A stretch of DNA of 64,000 nucleotides. It comes from Flavobacterium palustre (lineage in GTDB: Bacteria > Bacteroidota > Bacteroidia > Flavobacteriales > Flavobacteriaceae). The first letter of the stretch is position 1; each line of letters starts with the position of its first letter. Both the position numbers and the translations under genes were made by a program. The notes under the pieces were generated by a model that was not told where the DNA came from, made no database searches, and saw nothing but the letters and a program-made list of their open reading frames with translations. The stretch spans positions 930,001 through 994,000 of the forward strand of contig NZ_BMGA01000001.1 in assembly GCF_014639535.1 (NCBI RefSeq). Reading direction: 5' to 3'. Positions 14,176-23,640 of the stretch are shown piece after piece.

Positions 14176-16689
14176 ATGTTTCTAAAAAATCGACATTCTT
14201 TATTGACTTTTTTAGTGGTGTTTTTCACTGCGTTTTCAATGCAGGCTGCTGACATTTGGGTAGCTACAAACGGAAATGATGCTAATGAAGGTACAAAAGC
14301 CAGTCCGCTGGCAACGGTACACATGGCGTTGAGAAAAGCCAGAGAACTGCGTCGATTGAAAGATGCTTCGGTAAAAGGTGGAATTCATATTATTATAAAA
14401 GACGGAACTTATTATTTTGACGAACCTTTATTTGTAAGACCTGAAGATTCAGGAACTGCAGATAGTCCTACTACTATTGAAGCCGATGCGAATGCAAAAC
14501 CAATATTTCACGGAGGGATTCAAATTAAAAACTGGAAAAAAACAACTACGACAATCAATGGACTAAAAGCCGGAGCTGTTTGGGTAGCCGATGCTCCTCA
14601 AATTGCAGGCGAAGTAATCAATTACCGCCAACTTTGGGTAAACGATGTAAAAGCGGTGCGTGCTAAAAGTACTGCCGGAGACAAAATGGATCGCATTTTG
14701 TCCTGGGATAAGGAAACGGAGACTTGCTGGATTCCTTTTAAAGATAAGTCGGTTAAGTTTGAGCCGGGAATGGAAATGTTCATCGTACAATGGTGGGCTA
14801 TTGCTAATTTACGTATTAAAAATATCGAAGTTGTCAAAGACAGCGCCCGACTTTCATTCGAAAAGCCGGAAAGCCGTATTCAGAGTGAGCATCCGTGGCC
14901 TGCGCCGTGGATTTCTAAGAATAACGGAAATTCGGCATTCTTCCTGAATAATGGGATGTCATTATTGAACGAGGCAGGAGAGTGGTTTTTGGATAGAAAA
15001 AAAGCCAAAATCTATTATATCCCAAGAGCAGGGGAAAATATGGCTTCCGCCAAAGTTACTGCACCTGTATTAGAGAATTTAGTGGATGTAAAAGGTACCA
15101 TCGATTCGCCAGTAAGTTATTTTAAATTCAAAGGAATTTCGTTTCAATACAGTAATTGGTTGCGTCCTTCCCAACAAGGTCATGTGCCATTGCAGGCGGG
15201 AATGTATTTGCTGGATGCTTATAAGTTAAAAGTTCCGGGAACGCCAAATCAGGCTAATTTAGAAAATCAGGCTTGGGTGGGAAGACCACGTGCTGCTGTT
15301 GAAGTGAATTTTGCCAATAATACAGCGTTTGAAAGTTGTAGTTTTGAGCATTTGTCTTCTACTGGTTTAGATTTCAATAAGGGAACTAACCACAATCGTG
15401 TTCAGGGAAATTTATTTAAAGACATTGGCGGAAACGGAATTAATCTGGGCGTTTTCTCCGAAGAGCCTTTTGAAGCCCATTTACCATTGGTTGTAAAAGA
15501 CGAAAGAGAAGTTTGTTCTGACGAATTGGTGGCTGATAATATGATTACCAATGTTGCCAATGAAGATTGGGGATGTTTAGGAATTGCAGCCGGTTTTGTT
15601 AAAGGTCTGACCATTGAACACAACGAGATTTCGGATGTGGCTTACAGCGGGATTTCGATGGGATGGGGTTGGACGCATACTGAAAATGTGATGCGCAACA
15701 ATAAAATATTGGCCAATAAAATCCATCATTATGCCAAACATCTGCATGATGTGGCGGGAATTTATACGCTTTCTTCTCAGGCAGACAGCCGAATTGAAGA
15801 GAACTACATTGACAAAGTGTATTTCAGTCCGTATGCACACGATCCGTTTTTATGGTTGTATTTGTACACCGATGAAGGATCACAGCATTTTACTATTCAA
15901 AACAACTGGATTCCGATTCAGAAAATCTTAAAAAACAACAATGGACCTGCAGGAAATATCTGGAAAGATAATTATGCTTTTGTTGATCCAAAAATCAAGG
16001 AAAATGCAGGTGTTCGCGCTCCTTATGCTAATTTGAAAAAGGAAGTGGTTGTTGACGAAACCTGGGGATTACAGGAAATGCCTAAGTCGGTTGCGATTGA
16101 ATTAGTTGGAAAAGATTTTGATATCGAAAAAATCAAATCGACTATAAAAGGTTTCCGAATTGTAGGTGAAGAGTTGTACCAATGGGAAAATCATTTGGTG
16201 ATTTACGGATTGATGAATCAGCCGGAAAGAACCAAAAAGAAACTGGCTTTGGCTTTCCCGGCATTGCAAATAAAAATTTATGAAAATCCGGTTTATGATT
16301 TTCAAAATTTTGAAAGATGTCCGGGAGTAAAACCAGCTTCGGAATGGGAAAATATTGTTTTGACCGCTAATTTGGTTGAAGATCCAAAAATGCAACAGGA
16401 ATATCTGGATTACCATAAAACCCAATTTGAAAAATGGCCGGAAGTAGCCAAAGGTTTTTGTAATGCCGATTTCCAACAATTGCAGGTTTTCAAAAACGGA
16501 AGACAATTAATGTTGGTGATTAGTATTCCAAAAGGAGAAAGTTTGGATAAGTTAAATCCAAAAACGACCGAAAACAATCCACGTGTCGATGAATGGAATG
16601 CGATAATGAAAAAATACCAAACTGGAGTTGAAGGAACAAAACCCGGAGAAGTTTGGAATTTTTTGAAAAAACTTGAAGAAAAAAAATAG
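14176..16689 (+). CDS. Exported beta-helix glycosidase-like protein fused to an L-rhamnose mutarotase-like domain
   Basis: This 837-residue protein has a signal peptide ending near residue 24 (MQAADIW). Residues about 25-625 form a right-handed parallel beta-helix with an inserted beta domain, and the start WVATNGNDANEGTKASPLATVHMA is typical. The layout recalls GH141, which includes fucosidases and xylanases, but that family call is tentative. Residues about 640-735 are an alpha+beta half. About 736-835 match RhaM/DUF718 rhamnose mutarotases: EYLDYHKTQ with Tyr746 and His747, KWPE with Trp754, and the C-terminal block NPRVDEWNAIMKKYQ..KPGEVW. The spacing between His and WPE is three residues longer than usual. 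Periplasmic location would be unusual for a mutarotase. An oxidoreductase and a symporter follow. Confidence 0.75.
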   Translation: MFLKNRHSLLTFLVVFFTAFSMQAADIWVATNGNDANEGTKASPLATVHMALRKARELRRLKDASVKGGIHIIIKDGTYYFDEPLFVRPEDSGTADSPTTIEADANAKPIFHGGIQIKNWKKTTTTINGLKAGAVWVADAPQIAGEVINYRQLWVNDVKAVRAKSTAGDKMDRILSWDKETETCWIPFKDKSVKFEPGMEMFIVQWWAIANLRIKNIEVVKDSARLSFEKPESRIQSEHPWPAPWISKNNGNSAFFLNNGMSLLNEAGEWFLDRKKAKIYYIPRAGENMASAKVTAPVLENLVDVKGTIDSPVSYFKFKGISFQYSNWLRPSQQGHVPLQAGMYLLDAYKLKVPGTPNQANLENQAWVGRPRAAVEVNFANNTAFESCSFEHLSSTGLDFNKGTNHNRVQGNLFKDIGGNGINLGVFSEEPFEAHLPLVVKDEREVCSDELVADNMITNVANEDWGCLGIAAGFVKGLTIEHNEISDVAYSGISMGWGWTHTENVMRNNKILANKIHHYAKHLHDVAGIYTLSSQADSRIEENYIDKVYFSPYAHDPFLWLYLYTDEGSQHFTIQNNWIPIQKILKNNNGPAGNIWKDNYAFVDPKIKENAGVRAPYANLKKEVVVDETWGLQEMPKSVAIELVGKDFDIEKIKSTIKGFRIVGEELYQWENHLVIYGLMNQPERTKKKLALAFPALQIKIYENPVYDFQNFERCPGVKPASEWENIVLTANLVEDPKMQQEYLDYHKTQFEKWPEVAKGFCNADFQQLQVFKNGRQLMLVISIPKGESLDKLNPKTTENNPRVDEWNAIMKKYQTGVEGTKPGEVWNFLKKLEEKK

Positions 16690-16701
16690 ATTAAAATATT
16701 T

Positions 16702-16765
16702 AGCCACAGATTAAATGGATTAACACAGATTAAAAAAATCCTTTAAAATCTTTTAATCTGTGGCT
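16702..16765. repeat. CACAGATTAA palindromic repeat, copy 1
   Basis: AGCCACAGATTAAA and TTTAATCTGTGGCT form the outer arms, with further internal symmetry (CACAGATTAAAAA, TCTTTTAATC). The hairpin starts 13 bp after the beta-helix/RhaM stop. Related copies lie at 31644, 38190 and 58611. Confidence 0.75.
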
Positions 16766-16846
16766 GAAAATTGAAATCCGACAGCTTAAAAAACCTTTAG
16801 GTTTTCTTGAAAAAACATAAAATAAACAGTAAGAATTTAAAATTTG

Positions 16847-16908
16847 ACCATTAAGTAATTGAGAAAATTAAGGCTGAAAAATCTAAATAAACTTAATCTC
16901 TTAATGGT
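16847..16908. repeat. ACCATTAAG inverted repeat
   Basis: ACCATTAAG (16847-16855) and CTTAATGGT (16900-16908) enclose further matching AATTAAG/CTTAAT blocks. A half copy (ACCATTAAGAAATTAAGG) occurs after 60568. Confidence 0.6.
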
Positions 16909-16936
16909 TTAAAAAATTAATTAATAAAATAAATCA

Positions 16937-18001
16937 ATGTTAAAAATAGCCATTTTAGGTCTTGGAGAAGGACGTAGTACCATGTCGGCAGCGATAGAAA
17001 GCAGCAAAGTAGAACTGGTAAAAGTATGTGACAGAAATGAAGAATTGTGCAAACAAAGAGCAAAGGAATTTGATTTTCCGCACTACACTACAAATTATGA
17101 CGATTTGTTAAAAGACGAGGCTATTGATATCATTGCTATTTACACGCCGGATCATTTGCATGCTGAACATGTAAAACAAGCGTTGTTGCATGGAAAACAC
17201 GTAGTTTGTACCAAGCCTTTTATTGATGATCTTTCGGATGCGAAGGAATTATTGGAACTGAGCGAGAAAACTGGGAAAAAGGTTTTCATCGGACAAAGTT
17301 CCAGATTTTTTGAACCAGCAAAAAGACAAAGAGCCGATTATGAAGCTGGTTTAATAGGTGATTTGATCACGATTGAAGCGCAATATCACGCTGACCACAG
17401 ATGGTTTTTGAAGAAAGAATGGTCTTTGTTACAATCTTTCAAATGGTTGTACGGTGGTTTGAGCCATCCAGTAGATTTTATCAGATGGTATTTGCCCAAT
17501 ATCGAAGAAGTGATGGGTTACGGAATGATTAGCAGCAACGGAAAATCGGCGGGATTGAAGAATGAAGATACAATGCATTTTATCTTCAAAGCGACTGACG
17601 GAAGAATTGCCAGAGTGAGTGGTGTTTATACTTCGCCAACACAGCCAGCTCAAAGAGACAGCGGAATGAGCACTATTTTGAGAGCTACTGAAGGTGCCAG
17701 TCAAGCTGATTATCACGAATTGCGTTATGCGGTGACCGACAAAACCGGTGAAGAAAAAGTAATCACTTGGGGTGATGCGACTTTAAAATATTATTTCCGT
17801 TTTGAGGGACAAAGTCATCATGGAGGGGAATACCAAAACTATTTAGAGTATTTTGCTGATAGTATTGAACAAGGTTTTACTGCTTATCCGGATATGAAAG
17901 AAGGAATTGGAACCGTAGCTTTATTGCAGGCAATGGACAGAACATTACAAACAGGAATGCCAGTAAAAATTGCTGATATTTTAAAAGAATACAACCTATG
18001 A
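16937..18001 (+). CDS. Gfo/Idh/MocA family oxidoreductase
   Basis: This 354-residue NAD(P)-dependent sugar oxidoreductase has an N-terminal Rossmann fold (KIAILGLGEGRSTMSAA) and the family CTKPF motif in place of EKP (GKHVVCTKPFIDDLSDAKEL). The C-terminal alpha/beta domain has GGLSHPVDFIRWYLP, with the conserved His. No signal peptide is seen, so it is cytoplasmic. The stop overlaps the symporter start by 4 bp (ATGA), showing translational coupling. It probably oxidises or reduces a sugar imported by that symporter; the substrate cannot be read from sequence. Confidence 0.85.
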   Translation: MLKIAILGLGEGRSTMSAAIESSKVELVKVCDRNEELCKQRAKEFDFPHYTTNYDDLLKDEAIDIIAIYTPDHLHAEHVKQALLHGKHVVCTKPFIDDLSDAKELLELSEKTGKKVFIGQSSRFFEPAKRQRADYEAGLIGDLITIEAQYHADHRWFLKKEWSLLQSFKWLYGGLSHPVDFIRWYLPNIEEVMGYGMISSNGKSAGLKNEDTMHFIFKATDGRIARVSGVYTSPTQPAQRDSGMSTILRATEGASQADYHELRYAVTDKTGEEKVITWGDATLKYYFRFEGQSHHGGEYQNYLEYFADSIEQGFTAYPDMKEGIGTVALLQAMDRTLQTGMPVKIADILKEYNL

Positions 18002-19581
18002 ATAACAGTATCTACGATAAATTAACTGCTTTAGACTTTATAATTGTTGCTGTTTATTTAGTGATATTATTAGTTATTGGATACATTGTTAGTGTCAAAC
18101 AAAGTAAGAAGAACGAAACCCTATTCATGGCCGGAAATTCATTGAACTGGTACAACATCGGATTCAATATGTGGGGAACTAATGTGGGGCCTTCGTCATT
18201 ATTGGCTTTTGCAAGTATTGGTTACACTACAGGAATTGTAGCCGGAAATTTTGAATGGTATGCTTTTGTGTTTTTATTATTGTTAGCTATTGTTTTTGCA
18301 CCAAAATATATTGCCAGCAAAGTAAGTACAATGCCCGAATATATGGGAAAACGCTATGGCGATAGTACGCAGACTATTTTGGCCTGGTATGCCATGGTGA
18401 AAATTTTGGTAAGCTGGTTGTCATTAGGATTATTTAGTGGAGGAGTTTTAGTCCGCCAAATTTTAGGAATTCCAATGTGGCAAAGTGTAACCGTTTTAGT
18501 TATTTTTTCTGGGATTTTTACTTATGCAGGAGGATTAAAAGCGATTGCTAAGGTAAATGTGTTTCAGATGATTTTGCTAATTGTGGTTTCGCTAACCTTA
18601 TCGTATTTAGGTTTACAACAAGTAGGTGGAATTGATGCATTGATTGCTAAGACGCCTTCGAATTTTTGGAATTTAGTGCGTCCTGCAGATGATGCCCATT
18701 ATCCGTGGCCAGCCATTTTATTAGGTTATCCAGTCGCAGCGGTAGCTTTCTTTTGTACTGACCAATCGATGGTACAAAGTGTATTGGGAGCCAAAAATTT
18801 GGAACAAGGACAATTAGGAGTGAATTTTATCGGTTGGTTGAAAGTAATGGCGTTGCCGTTATTTATTTTACCGGGGATTTTGTGTGCTGTGTTGTATCCT
18901 GAGTTAGGAGAAAATTCAGATTTGGCTTATATGACTATGGTTACGAATTTATTCCCAAGCGGAATGAACGGTTTAGTTATTTGTGTGATGATTGCCGTAT
19001 TAGTAGCGACGATTGGTTCTTCTTTGAATGCTTTGAGTACGGTGTTTACCAATGATATTTATGTGAAAAAAATCAATCCGGAGGCAACTATTAAAGATCA
19101 AATCAAAATTGGACGTTTGACAATTGCTGCCGGATGCGTGTTTTCTATTTTGATTGCAATAGCTATCGATAATATCAAAGGACAGAATTTATTCAATATT
19201 TTTCAGGCTGTTTTAGGTTTCTTAGCACCTTCATTATCTGTGGTGTTTTTATTGAGTATTTTTTGGAAACGTACTACCAAAAAAGCGGTAAATGGAACTT
19301 TGTCTTGGGGTTCAGCCTTTAGTTTGTTCGTTGGGGTTTTGTATTTATGGATTTTTCCGGCAGATGAATACGCAATTTGGCCCCACTTTTTACTAATTTC
19401 ATTCTACATCTTTTTAGTTTTATTGGTATCGGCAATTATGATTTCGTTATTGGATAAAAATCCTGAAACTACTTTTGTAAGCGAAACTGATGTTCCTAAA
19501 ACCAGCAAAAAAGTGAAGTTGTTGTTTGGTTTATTAGGAGTAACAATTATCGTTTTATATCTCATTTTTAATTTTAATTAA
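17998..19581 (+). CDS. Sodium:solute symporter (SSS family) for a sugar
   Basis: This 527-residue inner-membrane protein has about 13 hydrophobic segments and SSS/SGLT features. These include NWYNIGFNMWGTNVGPSSLLAFA in the second segment, the unwound TM1 region, and the family block GGLKAIAKVNVFQM. It is coupled to the oxidoreductase upstream and ends 1 bp before the rhamnosidase ATG, so it belongs to the same operon. It likely brings a monosaccharide or uronic acid from the periplasm into the cytoplasm with Na+. Rhamnose is a reasonable guess from the neighbours but is not shown. Confidence 0.87.
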   Translation: MNNSIYDKLTALDFIIVAVYLVILLVIGYIVSVKQSKKNETLFMAGNSLNWYNIGFNMWGTNVGPSSLLAFASIGYTTGIVAGNFEWYAFVFLLLLAIVFAPKYIASKVSTMPEYMGKRYGDSTQTILAWYAMVKILVSWLSLGLFSGGVLVRQILGIPMWQSVTVLVIFSGIFTYAGGLKAIAKVNVFQMILLIVVSLTLSYLGLQQVGGIDALIAKTPSNFWNLVRPADDAHYPWPAILLGYPVAAVAFFCTDQSMVQSVLGAKNLEQGQLGVNFIGWLKVMALPLFILPGILCAVLYPELGENSDLAYMTMVTNLFPSGMNGLVICVMIAVLVATIGSSLNALSTVFTNDIYVKKINPEATIKDQIKIGRLTIAAGCVFSILIAIAIDNIKGQNLFNIFQAVLGFLAPSLSVVFLLSIFWKRTTKKAVNGTLSWGSAFSLFVGVLYLWIFPADEYAIWPHFLLISFYIFLVLLVSAIMISLLDKNPETTFVSETDVPKTSKKVKLLFGLLGVTIIVLYLIFNFN

Positions 19582-19582
19582 T

Positions 19583-21763
19583 ATGAACCTATTTTCTTCT
19601 TTACGTCAGAGTTTTAAAACGATTGTTTGCGTTTTTGCCTTATTCTTTTTGTCAGAAGCGGCTTCAGCTCAAACCTGGATTTGGTATCCAGGCGATTTTG
19701 AAGTTTGGTTGAGCAATAAAATGCAGGTACGACGTACGGAACGCGAAGCAGTATTTCCACCGCTTTGGCAATATTACAGCCCGTATGCTCTGGTAACTTT
19801 TCAAACAGAAGTTGATATTCCGGAAGCAGATGAGGTGAAAATCTTCACCGAAGGACCTTTTCAATTACTTTTAGATGGTGTTCAAATTTACGGACAGCCA
19901 AAATCATTAAAAATTCCTGCGGGGAAACACAAGATTTCCTTTAAAGTATACAATCAGGAAGTGTTGCCGGCTATTTATATTGCTGGTAAGTTTGTCAAAT
20001 CCGATTCTTCATGGAAGGTTACTAATGAAGATAAACTTTGGATTGATGAAAATGGAAAAGCACAACAATCCGGTACACCATGGGTGCCTGTGGGTTCCTG
20101 GAATTTTGATGCGCCAGAAAATAAGCCTTCTGGTTTTAGATTGGCTACGACTCCTTGGAATGCCAAAAAAACAGAGAAAACTGCTGCCGGTCAATTGGTG
20201 GATTTTGGTAAAGAAACTTTTGGTTATATCAAAATTCACGGTCTAAAAGGCAAAGGAAAAATAGCCTTATATTATGGCGAGTCCCGTGAGGAAGCCTTGG
20301 ATACAGCCAAATGTGAAACCTTAGATCATTTATCATTTGATGGAAAGCAAGCCGAAACCTATACACATACTGGATCCAAAGCATTCCGCTATGTTCAGGT
20401 ACAAGCAGATCCTGCTTTAAAATACGATTCCATTTCAATGGATTATGAATATTTGCCATTAGAATATCGCGGGGCATTCAAATCTTCGGACCAGGAATTG
20501 AATAAAATTTGGGATGTCTCGGCTTACACCATGCATTTAACCTCACGCGAATTTTTTATAGACGGAATTAAGCGTGATCGTTGGGTTTGGTCTGGCGATG
20601 CTTATCAAAGTTATCTAATGAATTATTATTTATTCTTTGATTCGGCTTCAGTAGAACGTACTTTGTTGGCTCTTCGTGGCAAAGAACCGGTGACGGCGCA
20701 TATCAATATCATCATGGATTATTCCTTATATTGGTTTGTAGGTGTTTACGATTATTATTTGCATACCGGCGATACCAAATTTATCAAAACCTTCTATCCA
20801 AGAATGAAATCACTGATGGAATTCTGCTTAGAGAGAAGAAACAAAAACGGATTCCTGGAACCATTAGAAGGCGACTGGGTTTTTATTGATTGGGCAAACG
20901 GATTGCCAAAAACCGGCGAAGTGAGTTTTGAACAAATGCTTTTGGCCAGAAGTCTGGAAGCTATGGCGGTGAGTGCCAAAATTGCCGGTCAAAATGAGGA
21001 TCAAAAGCAATATGATAAATTAGCTGATGATCTTAAAACCAGATTGTTTGAGGTGTTTTGGGACAAAAAAGAAAACGTCATGAAGCACCAGCGTATCGAT
21101 GGTAAAATTCAGGATATTGTAACCAGATACGCTAATATGTTCGGTATTTTCTTCAATTATTTTGATGAAGAACAAAAACAAAGTATAAAAAATAAGGTGT
21201 TACTCAACAAAGATGTTCTTCAAATCACTACACCATATATGCGTTTTTACGAGTTGGAAGCCTTATGCGCTATGGGTGAACAGGATTATGTTTTGAAAGA
21301 AATGAAAGACTATTGGGGCGGAATGTTAAACGAAGGAGCAACTTCTTTTTGGGAAGAATACAACCCAACCAAAAAAGGGGCAGCACATTTAGAAATGTAT
21401 GGACGCCCTTATGGAAAAAGTCTTTGCCACGCCTGGGGTTCCAGTCCAATTTATTTGTTAGGGAAATACTATTTGGGTGTAAAACCAACTGCGCCTGGTT
21501 ATGCTGAGTACGAAATCAAACCAAATTTAGGCGGATTACAATGGATGCAAGGTAAAGTTCCAACACCAAAAGGCGAAGTTGCATTGTATGTAAGCAAATC
21601 TGAAATAAAGGTAAAAGCTGCTGAAGGTGAAGGAAAATTAATTATTGATAGTAAAAGCAAGCCAAAAACCAATTCAGGAACGATTGTTGAGTTAGCAAAA
21701 AACAAATATCAATTAACGGTTAAACCAAATGTTGAGTATAAAGTGAGTTATAAAGCGATTTAA
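19583..21763 (+). CDS. Alpha-L-rhamnosidase (GH78-type), exported
   Basis: This 726-residue protein has a signal peptide ending at ASA-QTW (about residue 29). N-terminal beta domains precede an (alpha/alpha)6 barrel. The GH78 acid region usually reads DCPxR(D/E); here it is DGIKRDRWVWSGDA (Asp327 and Asp332 to Asp339). The base region is GATSFWEEYNP with Glu591, followed by HAWGSSPIYLLGKYYLGV. The protein is shorter than many GH78 enzymes and diverged at the first motif. It would remove terminal L-rhamnose in the periplasm. It is in the operon with the symporter. Confidence 0.82.
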   Translation: MNLFSSLRQSFKTIVCVFALFFLSEAASAQTWIWYPGDFEVWLSNKMQVRRTEREAVFPPLWQYYSPYALVTFQTEVDIPEADEVKIFTEGPFQLLLDGVQIYGQPKSLKIPAGKHKISFKVYNQEVLPAIYIAGKFVKSDSSWKVTNEDKLWIDENGKAQQSGTPWVPVGSWNFDAPENKPSGFRLATTPWNAKKTEKTAAGQLVDFGKETFGYIKIHGLKGKGKIALYYGESREEALDTAKCETLDHLSFDGKQAETYTHTGSKAFRYVQVQADPALKYDSISMDYEYLPLEYRGAFKSSDQELNKIWDVSAYTMHLTSREFFIDGIKRDRWVWSGDAYQSYLMNYYLFFDSASVERTLLALRGKEPVTAHINIIMDYSLYWFVGVYDYYLHTGDTKFIKTFYPRMKSLMEFCLERRNKNGFLEPLEGDWVFIDWANGLPKTGEVSFEQMLLARSLEAMAVSAKIAGQNEDQKQYDKLADDLKTRLFEVFWDKKENVMKHQRIDGKIQDIVTRYANMFGIFFNYFDEEQKQSIKNKVLLNKDVLQITTPYMRFYELEALCAMGEQDYVLKEMKDYWGGMLNEGATSFWEEYNPTKKGAAHLEMYGRPYGKSLCHAWGSSPIYLLGKYYLGVKPTAPGYAEYEIKPNLGGLQWMQGKVPTPKGEVALYVSKSEIKVKAAEGEGKLIIDSKSKPKTNSGTIVELAKNKYQLTVKPNVEYKVSYKAI

Positions 21764-21778
21764 TATTTACACATAGTT

Positions 21779-21850
21779 TGTCATTCCGACGAAGGAGGAA
21801 TCTTCGTTGGTTACTCACGTTGCGGAGATTCCTCCTTCGTCGGAATGACA
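21779..21850. repeat. CATTCCGACGAAGGAGGAA palindromic repeat, copy B (intact)
   Basis: Perfect arms at 21779-21802 and 21827-21850 share the copy A core, with a different 24-bp centre. It sits 15 bp after the rhamnosidase stop, inside the run of locus genes. Confidence 0.85.
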
Positions 21851-21900
21851 AAATTGAGGTTAATTTCAGTAATTAGAAGCCTTTTTAAAAATAAAAACAA

Positions 21901-23583
21901 ATGTTTTCAAAAAACACTACATACAATTTCAAATTAATGACTGCTTTTTTAGTGCTATTTGCAATCTGTACTCAATTTGCAAGAGCACAAAATAAAGCTT
22001 GGCAAGCTGCCTCTTTTGAAGTAATAAAATCCAATTACAAAACTTTCAAAACCACGCAATACGCGCATGTTTTTTCGAATAGTAAAAGCAATATTGTTCG
22101 TCTAGCTTCAGAATTAGAAGGTTTGAAAGGAGTCGAATTGCCTTTGGATAGTTATAAAAGCGGAACCAACGCTCCTTTGAAATTGAAATTCAAGGAAAAT
22201 GTGCAATTGCTTATTGGTGTTTTTCAGGAAAAAGACAATAAAGATTATTTGCAAATTGCTAGTTCCGATAAAGCTAAATTAGTCCTAGAAAATGGAGTTA
22301 CTATTACAGGCTTACCACCGGTAAATGTGTATGCTGTCGCTTTCGCAAAAGGGACTCACACTATTTTACCAAATGCAAAAGGATTGTTTGTGCTTTTAGG
22401 CGCTGTGAAAAGCAATCAAAATTTAACATTCAGAAACGCCGAATTTCCAGATGGTAAACTGTGGAATCCAACTTTTATCGTCGAAGGATTTTCAGATGAG
22501 AAACCATTATTCGAAATTATCGGTGGAGAAAATAAACCGGTTATTGACGAAGGTTTTCCAGGGGTGGACGGCATTCAAGGTGGTTTTGAAGGCGGTCGTG
22601 TGGTAAAAGTGGGCGATACTTACCATATGTTTCCAACCGAAAGAGCCGGTGAAATGGGAGTGCCTTATTATTATGACCGTGTAAAAACTAAAATCGGACA
22701 TTGGACCAGTAAAGATGCCATTCATTGGAAACGCGAATCAACCATTTTACAGGCCAGCGGAACCTATGCCATTACCGAAGATGATAATCCGATGAATGAC
22801 CGTCGTGCAGCCATTTGGTCGTATATGCCGGTTTTCAATGCAAAAGCAAACAAATGGTATGGTTATTATTTGGCTTATACTGTTCATAAAGAAATTGAGC
22901 CAAATCACTCTTTTGGTCGTATTTGGCGTTGCGAGTCAACGGTAGAAGGGATTGACGGAATTGCTGGACCATATAAAGATATCGGCATCATCATGGAACC
23001 AGGATTGGATTCGCAACCTTGGGAAGGACGTCAGGGAGTAGCTTCTTTCTTTCCATACCGAGTGGGGGATAAATTTTATGGATTTTACAGCGGTGCTTAT
23101 CCTTTTGAAAGTTGGAAAGATTATCCTAAAAAATCCGGAAAAGGCTGGTTTGTGGCTTTGGCCGAATCCAATAGTTTGGAAGGCCCTTGGATACGAATGA
23201 ACAAAGGTTTGGAACCTATAAAATCCATTCACCCCATGTTTGTGGAAAATCCAATTGTGAGTCAGCTACCAAATGGCATATACATTGCTGTTTTTGATGG
23301 AGGTCCCGACGGTTGGGGACATCATTTGCCTAATATGATGGGCTATTCTTTGTCTAAGGACGGAGTCAATTGGTCGGAAGCTCGTTATTGGCCTATTGAA
23401 ACCAAAGTAGACAAATGGTGGGACATCATGCGTACGCCTTTGTGCCTGATTCCTGAAGGAAATGATGTGTATACGATTGTGTATAACGCTATCGATTTGA
23501 AACGACGTTTTCACCCGACTGGGATGGTGAAATTAAAATTGAATCGTGAGGTGATGGATGCCCGATTGAAAGAATTGAAATAA
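21901..23583 (+). CDS. Exported beta-propeller glycosidase-like protein, unknown specificity
   Basis: This 560-residue protein has a signal peptide ending near residue 30 (FARAQNK). Residues about 30-190 form an N-terminal beta domain. Residues about 190-550 read as a five-bladed propeller of the GH43/GH32-like kind, with blades such as GGRVVKVGDTYHMFPTERA, IGHWTSKDAIHWKRES and MGYSLSKDGVNWSEARYW. Acidic residues suitable for catalysis lie in FPGVDGIQGGFEGGR and FVENPIVS, but no family signature allows a named activity. It may be an exo-acting glycosidase on pectin side chains. The next gene is another propeller. Confidence 0.6.
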   Translation: MFSKNTTYNFKLMTAFLVLFAICTQFARAQNKAWQAASFEVIKSNYKTFKTTQYAHVFSNSKSNIVRLASELEGLKGVELPLDSYKSGTNAPLKLKFKENVQLLIGVFQEKDNKDYLQIASSDKAKLVLENGVTITGLPPVNVYAVAFAKGTHTILPNAKGLFVLLGAVKSNQNLTFRNAEFPDGKLWNPTFIVEGFSDEKPLFEIIGGENKPVIDEGFPGVDGIQGGFEGGRVVKVGDTYHMFPTERAGEMGVPYYYDRVKTKIGHWTSKDAIHWKRESTILQASGTYAITEDDNPMNDRRAAIWSYMPVFNAKANKWYGYYLAYTVHKEIEPNHSFGRIWRCESTVEGIDGIAGPYKDIGIIMEPGLDSQPWEGRQGVASFFPYRVGDKFYGFYSGAYPFESWKDYPKKSGKGWFVALAESNSLEGPWIRMNKGLEPIKSIHPMFVENPIVSQLPNGIYIAVFDGGPDGWGHHLPNMMGYSLSKDGVNWSEARYWPIETKVDKWWDIMRTPLCLIPEGNDVYTIVYNAIDLKRRFHPTGMVKLKLNREVMDARLKELK

Positions 23584-23640
23584 GAATAGAGAGAAAAGAA
23601 CAAAGATAAGAGACAAAAGAATTGTCCAAAAAAGTAGGAA

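Noticed and set aside
20009-20246. Overlapping open frames on both strands inside the rhamnosidase gene
   Set aside because: They lie fully within a strongly supported gene and show no family features or codon pattern of their own.
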